Shown: one piece after another, positions 12,236 through 22,858 of the stretch
Position numbering within the stretch: the first letter of the stretch is position 1
Layout: every line of letters starts with the position of its first letter
DNA from: Holothuria scabra
Lineage: Eukaryota > Echinodermata > Holothuroidea > Aspidochirotida > Holothuriidae
Length of the DNA stretch: 64,000 nucleotides
Assembly (NCBI GenBank): GCA_037179385.1
Contig: CM074193.1
Location: forward strand, 36,296,846-36,360,845
Reading direction: 5' to 3'
Program-made: the position numbers and the translations under genes
The notes under the pieces: generated by a model
What the model saw: only the letters and a program-made list of their open reading frames with translations
What the model was told of the DNA's origin: nothing
Database searches by the model: none

Positions 12236-12550
12236 GGGGAGTGGGGTATTACTGCCAAACCCCAAGTCCAAAATGATGGTGCCCTTGGCCAAAGTTACAA
12301 GTGGGTTCAGGGAAGGGGGCAAAAGCTACTGTAGCATCAAGGCTCCTCTAAAGGATAATCTGAATGGTTTTTAAAGGCTAGTTTATTTTATGTAAGTTCA
12401 AAAATTGCCACAATGATATCTTCTTCTTAAATAACAAACCAAGATACTGACATTTTTACCTTTTTATGGAAATGAAAACAGGGTTTACCCACCCCCTTCT
12501 TTTGGAAAAGGGGAAAAATCTGCCCTTACCCTGAATTGATGGAAACACTA
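12236..12550 (+). repeat. dispersed repeat family C, copy 1
   Basis: It aligns collinearly with 14395-14735. Shared blocks include 'aaccccaagtccaa' against 'aaccccacgtccaa', 'aaagttacaagtgggtt' against 'aaagttacaactgggtt', 'aagttcaaaaattgc' against 'aagttcaaacattgc', and 'tttacccaccc..cttctttt'. The pair is 2.1 kb apart in direct orientation. Confidence 0.7.
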
Positions 12551-12770
12551 GCAGTAAAATGCCACCAAGCACCTTGTTAAAACTTAGTAACAGGGCTGAC
12601 AGTAGCCAAGGTCTCTTTAAAGTATCTCCATTTAAACTTGACAATCCTCAACTTCTATTGGTGCATTCATATGATCATGAGACCATGCAATATCCTGAAA
12701 TAAACTCAATGATAAATGGTACAAGAACTAAGGACCTGCTTCTAAATGAGTGGGATCTCAACTGTCAGCC

Positions 12771-13443
12771 CAGGGGCGCTGGAACCGGTATGGCAGGTCC
12801 AGCTGCCACCAGACCAATATTTCGGCACAAAAAAGATAATTAAAAGAAAAAAAAAAAAAAAAATCGGACCCCGATCCCAAATCCTATTATTCTGCTCCTT
12901 TCGTAAACTTTTTAACCCCAGAGGATCACAACTAATGACGTATTACAACATACCCTAGCATATATCATACAAAATACTAAGAACTCGTACTGTTATAGAA
13001 ACATTATCAGTGAATTAAATAAGCATCTACCCTCCCTGTAGAGTATGACGTATGCATACACCTTAGCCGCATATACTGTACCAATGACATACTGTACACA
13101 ATATACATACTATGGGCACTACATCACCCAAACATTCCCAGATACGTGCAGTACACACGTAAGAATCTATTACCTCCCAAATCACCCATAAAAAATAGGC
13201 CCCATACAGGACTCTGGAGACGGTTCAGAAGAACAGCATACACTATAGCATTTGATCGTTATTAGGGCTCTTCATTTTCGAGGGGGAGTTATTGGGAACT
13301 TTGGAAATATGACGAAAAAGATAGTTAGGAAAAAGCTTACAAAACATCAAAATTTCAGGAGCTTCCAGAGACTTTGCCCTCTGGACCCCCACCAGGGGCC
13401 TTTCGGCGGGCCCCTTGTCCCCCTGCCGATATGCCAGGGCCAC
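12771..13443 (+). mobile_element. hAT-like DNA-transposon remnant
   Basis: It starts CAGGGGCGCTGGAACCGG, typical of hAT termini. The other end, with 'ggacccccaccaggggcc', a GGGCCCC-rich stretch and 'ccgatatgccagggccac', reads inward as a diverged inverse of it (CTGGCATATCGGCAGG against CTGGAACCGGTATGGCAGG). No target duplication could be confirmed, so the right boundary is approximate. A long A tract at 12844-12862 lies inside. Confidence 0.45.
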
Positions 13444-14394
13444 AGTGAAAGGGTGTCAAACTACATCTGCCTATTGCATGTGGTAACATCTATTCACTAA
13501 AGTACTGTAATTACAAGTTGGCATCATGTATTTACTGAGAAATGGTATCTCAATAAACGAAAAAATGCCAAAATGCCAATTTACCAGGAATTCAAAGGAT
13601 TTCAAAAAATCCTAAATCAGCTCAAATTCAATCAAATTGGCGAAAAATTTCAGCATCTGCATTTTACATGGTAAACTACACATGACATATAAGAATTTCT
13701 GAAAATTCTTTGAGATGGTCAAGCAACACCCCCCAGTGATTTGACATGGAATGACCCAAATATCAACTGCTCGTCAACATCTCCCAGTACCTCTCACCTT
13801 CAGCTACAGTAGTAGTACAGTACAGCCCTGGATGTGATGTGTATTACATAGTAGATTTAACAAGGGGTACATCAGCAGTATTAAAGTTTGCTGGTAAAGG
13901 GTAACAATTAATTACAATTAAAATGAAAGTACTTCACATACCCACTAGGTGTAAAACCTTTCAGTGAAAAGCTTACACAGGATTCAGTGAATGATTGGAA
14001 CAAAAGGCAACAAATAAAATCATCACAGAATATTATAGAGTCAATGTAAGAGTGCACATGGCATGTACAGGTATATCATTTTACACATTGAGACGGTAGC
14101 TGATGTAATGCAGGTGTACTAAATCCTCATATTTTGGTTTGTTAGTTGTCACGTTCATGTCTCAAGAGATGTATCATACCTTTCATCATTTCTTTAGTGC
14201 TGAAGAGAGAAAGTTTGTTTGGTGTTGGACTGTCTTAAAGCTTATTATTTTACATGATTTACTGTACTGTGAGGATTGGATAGAACACTACAGCACCCAT
14301 GCTTGCCAACATTGTAATCTCAGGAGACAGAACATACAAGTGATCCACTGGGTAAAAAATAACCCTCAATGCAGGGATTCCACCAGAAACATGA
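13444..14394. other. no recognisable feature
   Basis: About 950 bp with no supported gene or repeat. Confidence 0.45.
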
Positions 14395-14735
14395 AAAGAG
14401 GGGGGGGGGGGACTGGTTACTGCTACTGTAAACCCCACGTCCAATTTGATTCTGTCCGAGATTAAAGTTACAACTGGGTTAAGGGAGACAAAAGCTTGAT
14501 TCAAGGCCCCTGCAAGGTGCAATTTGAAGTCTTCTACAGGCCTTTTATTTGTTTAAGTTCAAACATTGCTGAAAAAGTGTCCTCTCTTAAAAAAGAAACC
14601 AAGATTAGGTATACTGACAATTTTCTATTTTTTATTGAAATGAAAAGGGTGTTTTACCCACCTTCTTTTGAAAACTTCTGAAAAGGAGGGGGGGACAAAT
14701 CATTCCCCTTTTCTCCCCTCTGCCAGAAACACTGC
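14395..14735 (+). repeat. dispersed repeat family C, copy 2
   Basis: Partner of 12236-12550, starting in a G11 tract and ending near 'ctgccagaaacact'. Short frames here are by-products of the repeat. Confidence 0.7.
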
Positions 14736-15268
14736 CTCAATGGGTTCCATGGTCCAGGGGCAAAACTCTCTTCTTTTCCAAAATGGTAATATTTGAAAAC
14801 TGCTTAGCAGGCCTTCAGTTTTGGATTTTCCAGGTGTGCTACAAATTGCACTCTTCCGAAAGTTAAGGTGTGGTAGGCGTGCTGTTTTATTAAACTTTAA
14901 CTGATTTTTATGAGCTCCCATCTTTATTTAGGTGTGCAAAATATCACACTCCTCACAGTGATTTGTGATGATGATGGTCTGCAATCACACCAGCGTGCCT
15001 AAGAATTCAAGCCATGGCTTCTAAAGGTCTATGCAAAAGAAGACATTGCATTTGCCAAAGATGTTGCTGTGCCACTAGGTTTTAGCACTAATTAAATTCT
15101 AATACTTGGAGTCTGAAAATCAGACATTCCCATTTTTTATGGCTATTAAATCTCAAGAAACGGAATAGTTCTGCTTAAAATAGAATGGTTCACAGATATG
15201 CATCACTGAACAGAAAGTAATTACTCTGGTTCATGTATACAGAGACCATTACAACTCAGGCCTTGAAT
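14736..15268. other. no recognisable feature
   Basis: Nothing supported in this interval. Confidence 0.45.
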
Positions 15269-15343
15269 TTAAAGGGCCCCAGCCTGAAGCAGTGTAGTAG
15301 ACTATCCTGTTTCAGGATTGGTTGTTAAGAGTCATGTGACAAC

Positions 15344-17709
15344 CAGGGTTAGCGCTGAGCTCCGAATTTAGTGGGTCCCAGCCTTGGTTTTTGGACCCCT
15401 TAAAAGTATGAAACATTAAATTTAAGGGGTCCACCAGGAATTCTAAAGGGTCCAATTCTCCCGCCATCTATACTTTTCCTCAAGTTCAACCCTATTTTCC
15501 CCTGTAGGTACTTGAGTTAAATACTACAATGTTTAGGTGCTGAAAGTTTAGTCCATAGTGCTAAGTAAGAGTGAATACAATAATCTCAGAGAAAAAATGT
15601 GTGACATCAATGCTTCTGTTTGCTTTCCTGGTAATACTGTATAGTGAAGGTTGCTGATTCCATAAATTTCAATTTTTTTTTTTTTTAGTATCGAACTATC
15701 GACCGATTATACTATAGCCTAATAGGTAATACCCGATTACCGATTATTTAATTAAACAATCCGCCCGATGCCGAATTCATATAACAGATTATTAAAAAGA
15801 CGGAAATCACGTTTGTCACTTTAGTACGCGCCCGCCCTTGCTTCGTGCATATAGTATTACCGTAACCAGTTCAGGATGGAAAATACTGGGAATAGTTCCG
15901 TTCGTTTCACGAACGGGATATCATTTTTGTAGGCGAAATAGTTTCACTTCAAAATTGAAGATACAAATCAACCCTTAATACAGTACATTTGTTTGCAGTC
16001 CATGTCACATGCCCTTTGATAATTTTGTTCAAAGTCCAACATCATGCTCTGTCTAGTTTTCATCCCCCAATCATGTCGGAACATTGCATTCTTTTACTGT
16101 ACTGGGTTGTATTTGTGTTTAATATACTGTACAGTAGCTGCTACTCTCTTGCTTTAACGAACCCCATGTAAAGCAATCATGATATTCTTAGCAGTTCTGG
16201 GCACCTGTATAACGTATCTTATGGTTTTTTCCGATATAAATATCCCCGGATATTTTTAGCCATTCTCGTCCAACACTTACGTCTTGTCTAAAAAGAATCT
16301 GCAACTGAAATGCACTTAAGTCCGATCCCCGAAAAATCCACGCACGCAGAGATTTGTGATGCCCTTTCTAGGTGGATTTAGCGCGGGGCTTGTCCGGCTT
16401 TGCTAGCTGGTCGGCATTAACAAGTGCGATCGTCGTATATAACACAAACTCAACGGGAAAACTGGTCTCGAGACTGAGTATTTTCACACACTAAATCACA
16501 TAGGCGAAGGCACGAAGTGTGATTGGCTGCCTAGAATCAACACAATTTAACCAATCACGATGCCGGGGCTAATTTAAATTTTGCAATGGATCTTATGCAT
16601 ATGATGTCACCCAGCAAAACATGATGCCTTGTTTGGCGGTAAAAACGTAAGTCTAGTGCATGCGTGGGCTAAGAAGTTTGCTGCAAGAGACCACGTGCAT
16701 TACTGTTTTCTTTTTGCAATGACGTCATATGACAACATTGCTTAAGTCCTGTATTACAGAAGGAATGCTGGGAATGACTTAATTTATGCAAGATAATAAC
16801 CACCGAACTACACAAGATTCTCGGTGATTAGTGTACAAAACCTGCACAGATATGTATGCAAAGCTTGGGGATTTGAAAAATCGGCGAAACACTGCAGCTA
16901 GATTAGATAGTCTGTACTATGTGTTTTGTGCAGAACAGTTTGTACAGCAACTAACGCGGCTCCTTCTGCGAGACAGCAAGGAATACACTTTGAGTGCTCT
17001 TCTAAATCGAATTCCATTTAATAGTACCGCGTTGTGGCGAAAATATCAAACGATCATTCCCATTGCAGGGGTAGGGATCGTTCTTCGATTTTAGTACATT
17101 TTCGTCTGTCACGGAAAGTGTTTACAACACGTGGTCAGTCATTTCGTTAAAGTACGTTAGTTTTGTACAGGGATCTAAAGCAATAAAACTACACAGTTAA
17201 GTCAATGTGTTTTCTGAGAGAGCGTTCGTCCGAACGGTGCACTGTGAATGAAGCAATAAGCCCCGCCCCTTCACAGCGCAACAAGCGATATTTTTTGCAG
17301 GTTGCCTTCTTTGTAGTATAACATCAATACAGTTCCGTATCAGGTTACGCTGGGGTCATAGCGCTGGGTTCTGACTGTCAGTGAACTCCGTGCTGATATG
17401 GGGCATGAGGCCATGTGTATATATGTGCACACTGCACAGTGTTTTTATGTGTTTTTCTAGGGATATCGGGGAGCCAAACCGTCTTTAGTAAAAGATTGAA
17501 TTGAAACCAGAACTTTCAAAAAGGAAGCCTCGTGCATCAGCCCATAGAATTTTTCGTAACAGGGAATATCCATGCTGGCTGAGGCCAAATTTCTTTGCGT
17601 CCAAGCTTACTTCTTGGGACGCGCGGGAAGAAGCCTAATTTATAAACTGCGCGTCCAGAGACAGAACCTTGCGTCTATGACGCTCAGACGCACGAAAACG
17701 CGAACCCTG
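15344..17709. mobile_element. hAT-like element with perfect 8-bp target duplication
   Basis: The ends are CAGGGTTAGCG and, inverted, CAGGGTTCGCG (10 of 11). Both sides are flanked by GTGACAAC (15336-15343 and 17710-17717). An 8-bp duplication with CAGGG-type termini is diagnostic of the hAT superfamily. The interior of 2366 bp has no recognisable transposase: the longest frame (16831-17094, 87 codons) shows no hAT dimerisation or BED motif. It is therefore non-autonomous or badly decayed. The interior is more CpG-rich than its surroundings. Confidence 0.88.
16515..16735. promoter_or_regulatory. promoter-like cluster inside the hAT element (CCAAT boxes, CRE)
   Basis: There is an inverted CCAAT box (gattggct, near 16520), a forward CCAAT box (accaatcacg, near 16551) and a full palindromic cAMP-response element TGACGTCA near 16720, in a CpG-bearing stretch. 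No start codon with good context follows closely. Motifs are seen; promoter activity is inference. Confidence 0.35.
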
Positions 17710-17964
17710 GTGACAACAGATCTGTTTTCCTCAAATGAGTGATTTCCTAGAAGTAACTGTTTGATTTATCTTGGATATGCATTTTTTACGTCATAAAAAT
17801 TTGGTAGAAGATACTTTGAAGGGAAAAAATGAAACTTGTCATATTTAGCTGTGGCTTCAAAATCAGTTCGGGCAACTGCTCTTGACCTTTAAATTTATCA
17901 GATGTGATAGGTACAAATCAAGATACAAGATATAAAGGAGGTGCAATGATTCTGTTATGTTAGG

Positions 17965-18065
17965 TTAGGTAAGATGGAGTTTTACCGCCCAGTTTCCAAC
18001 CAATTGGCTCAAGTCAAGCCGACCACGACCTTTTTTCCAGTTGCGGCTCACTGGCTTGTTAGGGC
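17965..18065 (-). repeat. SINE fragment (3' body)
   Basis: It holds 'agatggagtttta', 'ccagtttccaaccaattgg' and 'ttccagttgcggctcactgg', then stops abruptly. The tRNA-like head is missing. Confidence 0.8.
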
Positions 18066-18768
18066 TGAAAACCAAAGAGTCTTGAAGCTCCTGACATTTT
18101 TTTCAAGAGTCTGAGGAAAGGCTGAAGGGTCCCACTAGTTCTTCATGAGTCCCTTAAAATGTGTGGCCAGTTATCCCTTCACAGCTGTAAATATAACAGA
18201 TGTTCCCTTAACAATTGAAGGGTCTTTAAAAAAGAATCTTGATTTCAAACAAAAGGTGAAACTCGTTGAAAATCAGCATCCCAAAACATGGGAGGAGACT
18301 CAATAAGCCCAATGTAATTCTGCATTGCAAAGTTCAAAATATCAGTTAAAATTATATTGTAATTGTATAAATCTGAAATTGTCCCTCTTAAATTATCACC
18401 AAATTTGTTCCTGTATGGTACGTGGAACATTACCAAATTAATAATTCAGCCCACGCAAAATGTAAAATGTTCATTTGTAAAGTCGTGTTTGGACTGAAAT
18501 TATCAAGAAAGGTGCATTAAGGCTATCAAATGACTGATATTCCTCAAATCCAAATTAGTTCCAGGATAACCTACTCATAGGTACTCCTTATATGGAATAA
18601 GCAAAAAGCCAATAAAGTCAGGATCTTTTGTGAACTGTGGTCAAGGACTGTTAAGTAAAACTAAAACAAAGTGGACCTTGGGTTGCTGAGTCCTGTTCAA
18701 TAACTACTCATAAGCTAAGTTACTGTACTACATCTAACCTTGAATAATTTACTGTGCTAGCCTAGGCC
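18066..18768. other. no recognisable feature
   Basis: About 700 bp with nothing supported. Confidence 0.45.
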
Positions 18769-20068
18769 GGGGTCCATTAGTTTCCGCCCATTAGTTACTT
18801 CAACCGAAAAAAAACCTTGGGGCGGAGAGTAATGTTTGAACTTACATGTGTTAAAATAACTGTTAATTTTAAATTTCAAATTCAAGTACAAGACAACAAT
18901 GAAATTTGTGGATAGACCTAAAACTTTTTCAGCATCCTCGTTGAAAAGAATGAATTGTATGATCCCTTTATAAAATTCAAGTATAAGGATCCTCAGACGG
19001 GACTTCTTACAGTACCACATGCGCACACTCAGCCCTGCACATTTGACTCCACTAGGAGTGTTGTGCAGTATTTACCCAAATCTAGACCCAGAATAGTCTG
19101 GGAGGGGTCTGTTACTAGTTTCCGCCCTCTGTAGTTTCCGTCCGTTACTTTCTGCCCCTAAAAATCTTGGTGCAGAAAATAATGTTTAAACTTACATACA
19201 TGTGTTAAAAGAAATTTTAACTTCAAATTTCAAATCCAAGTACAAGACAACAATGAAATTTCTGGATAGGCCTAAAACTTTTTCAGCATCCCCATCGAGA
19301 CGAATGAGTTGTATGACCTTTTTTCTAAACTTCAAGTATAGCCACGGACTTAGATTTTTTTACGTATAAGTAGTCTGTGTGTTTATAGGTAGGTTTATGC
19401 TGAATGTGTGGAAAACTGTCCACAACACTTAAGGTATGTAAGAATGCAATTAGTATATACTTAAGTCCACAGTGAGAATGTTACTTGGAAAAAGAAAAGA
19501 TGTCAACATGGAAGTAACAGGTGTTGCATAGTAAAAGACATCGATGGAGATTGAAACTTTAAGGAAAAGTTGGGCCCCCCCCCAAAAAAAAAGATGTTAT
19601 CCGCTAAAAATAAAAGGGGCCGAAAACACCATTTTTGAGGGGTAAAAAGGAAGGAGGGCGGAAACTAACGGTAACTAGTCTGGGACTCAGGGACTAGTAC
19701 GTATAAGCAGTCTGTGTGTCTTTAAGCAGGCTTATGCTCAATGTGTGAACAAATGTCCACAGCATTGAATATATGGTATACCTGTACGCAAGTAGTCTAC
19801 AGTGAGAATGTTGCTTGGAAAGACATCAGCATGGCAGAAATGAGTGTCGCACGGAATAGCAAAAGACATCGATGATGTTTGAAACAAAGGAAAAGTGGAT
19901 AAAATCTTCATTTGACACAAGTAGCTAGGCCTACCACTGATATCACATTCCATTCCATCACTTACCACCCTACAAAAAAATGTTGTTTTCTGCTTAAAAT
20001 AAAAGGGGCGGAAAACACTGTTTTTGAGGGGAAGAAAGTAACGAGGGCCGAAAGTAATGTTACCTGCC
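18769..20068. mobile_element. outer TIR element (family T1), split by its own relative
   Basis: Flanked by TAGCCTAGGCC at 18758-18768 and 20069-20079 (11 bp, perfect). The left end carries CATTAGTTTCCGCCC and the inverted right end CATTACTTTCGGCCC. The left half (to about 18985) and right half (from about 19699) are homologous to the two halves of the inner element at 19104-19675, in the same order. The target duplication of 9-11 bp is of Mutator-like length, but no transposase is present to confirm that. Confidence 0.78.
19104..19675. mobile_element. inner TIR element (family T1), nested
   Basis: Flanked by TAGTCTGGGA at 19094-19103 and 19676-19685 (10 bp, perfect). The left terminus has GTTACTAGTTTCCGCCCTC. 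Read inverted, the right terminus gives GTTAC, a 3-nt insertion, then TAGTTTCCGCCCTC. The interior matches both arms of the outer element: 'caagtacaagacaacaatga', 'cctaaaactttttcagcatc', 'cagtgagaatgtt' and 'aaaagacatcgatg'. It is 572 bp and non-coding. Confidence 0.8.
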
Positions 20069-20117
20069 TAGCCTAGGCCTAGCCCAGACCTTACTGGAAT
20101 ATCAGGTATTGTCAACT

Positions 20118-20185
20118 CTTCTGTTTGCTTCTGCTTCCCATTTTCAACTGTTTTCTTCCGATTGATGAAAAAATATGGGATAAAT
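20118..20185 (-). pseudogene. decayed partial duplicate of the 20380-20547 candidate exon
   Basis: About 68 bp align with the 3' part of the candidate exon. The minus strand reads FINRKKTVENGKQKQTEE against FLVDRKETVVNGKQERAKE. The donor position GTGAGC of the exon is TTGACA here, so the splice site is lost. Confidence 0.4.
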
Positions 20186-20379
20186 CAAAGGCTTCAGTAC
20201 TTAGGCTTAGTAATATTAGATGCCCTAGGCCTAGGCCTAGGTTAAGTACTCTAGCTAAAGCGTAAAGCATGCGAGTAGTCTAACAACAGTAAAGCTGCTT
20301 ACCTGCTACTACTAGTACTAACGTTAGTACTGTAGGAGTAGGCTAGCCTAGCTTAGAATGGGGCTTGCGTTATGCTCAC

Positions 20380-20547
20380 CTCTTTTGCTCGCTCCTGCTT
20401 CCCATTTACAACTGTTTCCTTCCTATCAACGAGAAAATTTGAGTAGTTGCGGAACAACGGATAATCAATTATTTTTCTGAATTGAGTTTCATGAACCGTC
20501 CGTTTTGACAATTCGTTGATGGAAGTTCGTCTGCAGGCAGCACACAC
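20380..20547 (-). CDS. candidate first coding exon, unknown protein
   Basis: On the minus strand an ATG opens a 56-codon frame ending AAAGAG|GTGAGC, a good donor. The product begins MCAACRRTSINELSKRTVHE and ends NGKQERAKE; it is basic and matches no family I recognise. An alternative is an internal exon beginning after CTGCCTGCAG at about 20529, in the same frame. Upstream DNA (20548-20760) is relatively CpG-rich, as a promoter might be. No following exon was found in 1-20.3 kb. Could be chance. Confidence 0.3.
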
Positions 20548-20971
20548 TTGCTTACACTGTTATTGTGTGTTTCATTGTTGTACTTTCTCTCAACTCACAC
20601 CGTAATGATTAGTAAGTGTGTCCGTACCGTACAGCTAGAAATGTGGTAACGTTAGCCAAAGCCAAGCGCGATTCTCAAATCAATGTGAGCGTGGGTGCAC
20701 CGTTGTAAACAAAAAGATACATTGGCTTAGTATCTTATGGCGACAGCGTGGCATGAATCAACGAAGTTTTGCCGTACGTAGTGTTATAAATTGTGTTACA
20801 CAACAAGGTTCTGCACACTTAACCTAGTGTTATTATTATTGTGTTAAACAACAATGTTCTGCACACTTAGACTACAACGGAAATAAACACATTTATCTGG
20901 TATAGACCATATCACTAATTGGGGCCTGATCTTCTCCCTCCAAACAGTTCTCGATCTTTCAATCTTATTGC
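20548..20971. other. CpG-bearing upstream stretch, no gene
   Basis: CG dinucleotides are denser than in the surroundings (for example 20600-20790). A TGTGTTA.A.AACAA.GTTCTGCACACTTA segment repeats imperfectly at about 20793-20823 and 20841-20870. Confidence 0.4.
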
Positions 20972-21247
20972 TTAAGGGTCAAGAGCAGCCCCCCCCCCCC
21001 AAAAAAAAAACCTTGTTTTGAAGCAACGGCCAAATACCACAATTCTCATCTCATTTCTGTTCAAAGAATCTTTCATAATATTTTATTACTTCAATATAAC
21101 ATATGAAAGGTAAACCAAGCAGGTACTTCTGGTAAATTTCACATTTGAGGAGTGAAAATGTTGTCACATGACTCTCAACAGCCAATCATGAAACTGGCCA
21201 GTCTACTACACTGCTTCAAGTTGGAGTGACTGCTCCTGCCCTTTAAG
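20972..21247 (-). mobile_element. MITE family M1, best uninterrupted copy
   Basis: It runs from TTAAGGGTCAAGAGCAG to the inverted end TAAAGGGCAGGAGCAGT, with a C-run followed by an A-run just inside the left end. It supplies the empty-site reference for the two interrupted M1 copies. An inverted CCAAT motif and a GTCACATGAC palindrome are kept. Confidence 0.85.
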
Positions 21248-21254
21248 CCTCGGA

Positions 21255-21490
21255 CCACTGTCTAAAAATCATCCTCATCCAGGCAGAATCTGAGTTTATC
21301 AATTCAAAGTGAGTATGCAATTTGTAATCAAAACACTCTCAGCACAGTACATGCTGTGCAACTTGAGCTACAGAACTCTGGATTTTTTAACTTGTTGTCA
21401 GTCAAAGAGCTGTGCCAATTGACAATGGACTACTACAAAAAAAAAAATAATAAAACAATCAATTTGGGTTGAGGCGATTAGTTTCTGGTT
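21255..21490 (+). repeat. dispersed repeat family B, copy 2
   Basis: It holds 'aatcaaaacactctcagcaca', 'catgctgtgcaactt', 'caaagagctgtgccaattga' and 'aatttgggttgag' in the same order as the copy at 30545-30790. Confidence 0.7.
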
Positions 21491-21946
21491 ATTCTAGTTA
21501 CCCACACAGAATCAAATTATATCTCTAAACAGTAAATCCTAAATAACAGTTTATTTCACTTCTTTAGTTGACTCCCTTGTTTCAGTTTCCTGGGAGCAGG
21601 TGAACCCCCCTCCCCCCTTTCCCCAGAAAAAATAAAGCTTTTCTCTAAGAAAGAAATATCCTTCCATATCCTTACTGGTTACAAAATTGTCCAGAATCTT
21701 TGCATAGGGTACTCTGGCCCTACAAACCTGGTCGAGACTGTGCTTGCAGTCGATCACAGTTTTAGTAATCAGGTACTTTTTTCTCAAAATTCATTTGGCC
21801 GCAGTATGAAAATTTTGATGTCACGGTGGCATCAAATGCCAGCTCGTGAGCCTCAAGCTGAAGTACATCTCTTACCGTGAAGTCCATTTTAGTTTGTATG
21901 ACCTTAAATCAATGGTAGCAATTAATGATGCATGCTGAAAAGTAAA
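21491..21946. other. no recognisable feature
   Basis: Nothing supported in this interval. Confidence 0.45.
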
Positions 21947-22249
21947 TTCCCAGGTAGCATTCCCATGTTGGCCCCATATACGTCAAACCATATGGGTCCC
22001 ATATTATTTTGCACCCAAGACCCATATGGGGCCCGTATGGGCCAGCCCGGTATGCCCTTATGCCCATATGGGTTAGTACTGGGGCCCATCTGGGGCAATT
22101 GCCCAAATGGGCCCCAGCACTATCCCATATGCATCATATGGGTTTCCTGGACTGGCCCATATGGGTCCCATATGGGTCTTGGGCGCAAAAGGTATATGGG
22201 CCCCACATGTTTGTCGATATGGGACCCATATGGGAATGCTACCAGGGAA
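21947..22249. mobile_element. loopless fold-back element (about 303-bp palindrome)
   Basis: TCCCAGGTAGCATTCCC at the left is mirrored by TCCCTGGTAGCATTCCC from the right. The two arms of about 150 bp meet at a central CAATTG (22096-22101) with no spacer. The arms are built from the motif CCCATATGGG and variants, which is itself palindromic. It is non-coding: the 154-codon frame starting at 21932 is just the repeat translated. I could not identify a target duplication. Confidence 0.85.
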
Positions 22250-22858
22250 AATTGTTTTTTTAAAGAGAAATGTGAGAAAATGTATGTTCTCGACGGTTTG
22301 GAGCTTGTTCCTCCTGTCCGTCAAATCGTTGTCCTGTCCAACAACGTTGGAGGTGCATATTTTATCATCCCTATATTATCCTGTTATCCTGACTAAATCT
22401 ATCCTGAAAAAATGGAGAAAACCCCGATTACTCACATAGTTTCCCTACACTATATCCGTTATGATTCCATAAACAGAACAGAGAAGCCTAACTTACCATT
22501 ACACGAAATATGCAAAACATAAAGGGAGAACTGAGAAACATTAAAGAATCGGAAAAATCATTTCGGGGTGTTGAACAAATGCAGTCACAGCAATCAAGAA
22601 TACGGGCAAAGAGAACAGATCGCTGCAGATCACGCAGTTTACATGTAATACAGCTTCAATAACTCTGTGTTATAGGTCCGTTGATTAGATGATCGTCCCC
22701 GAATAAAAGACGGCGCTCGACTCTGAATGAAATCAGGGCCGTACATTGGCTCTGCCTGCTAGCAGTGAACAGCGACTTCACTAAGGATTGGTTAATTTCC
22801 TTTGGCCTTGACATTTTTTGCTTATTCCTTTAATCAAAATGATGCAGATTTATCCATG
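22250..22858. other. no recognisable feature
   Basis: About 600 bp with nothing supported. Confidence 0.45.

Larger units (their letters stand above)
15269..17892 (+). mobile_element. MITE family M1 copy, split by a hAT element
   Basis: The left part 15269-15343 (TTAAAGGGCC to GTGACAAC) and right part 17710-17892 (GTGACAAC to CTGCTCTTGACCTTTAA) rebuild a normal M1 element when the 2.37-kb insert and one copy of the 8-bp repeat are removed. The join falls right after the family's GTCATGTGACA block. Confidence 0.82.

Noticed and set aside
16831..17094. 87-codon frame inside the hAT-like element, considered as transposase
   Set aside because: None of the hAT hallmarks (BED finger, dimerisation motif, RNase-H-like core) is visible; too short and no continuation found.
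21932..22396. 154-codon open frame, with four other frames overlapping on both strands
   Set aside because: The frames arise from translating the CCCATATGGG palindrome; the protein is repetitive Met/Gly/Pro and symmetric on both strands.
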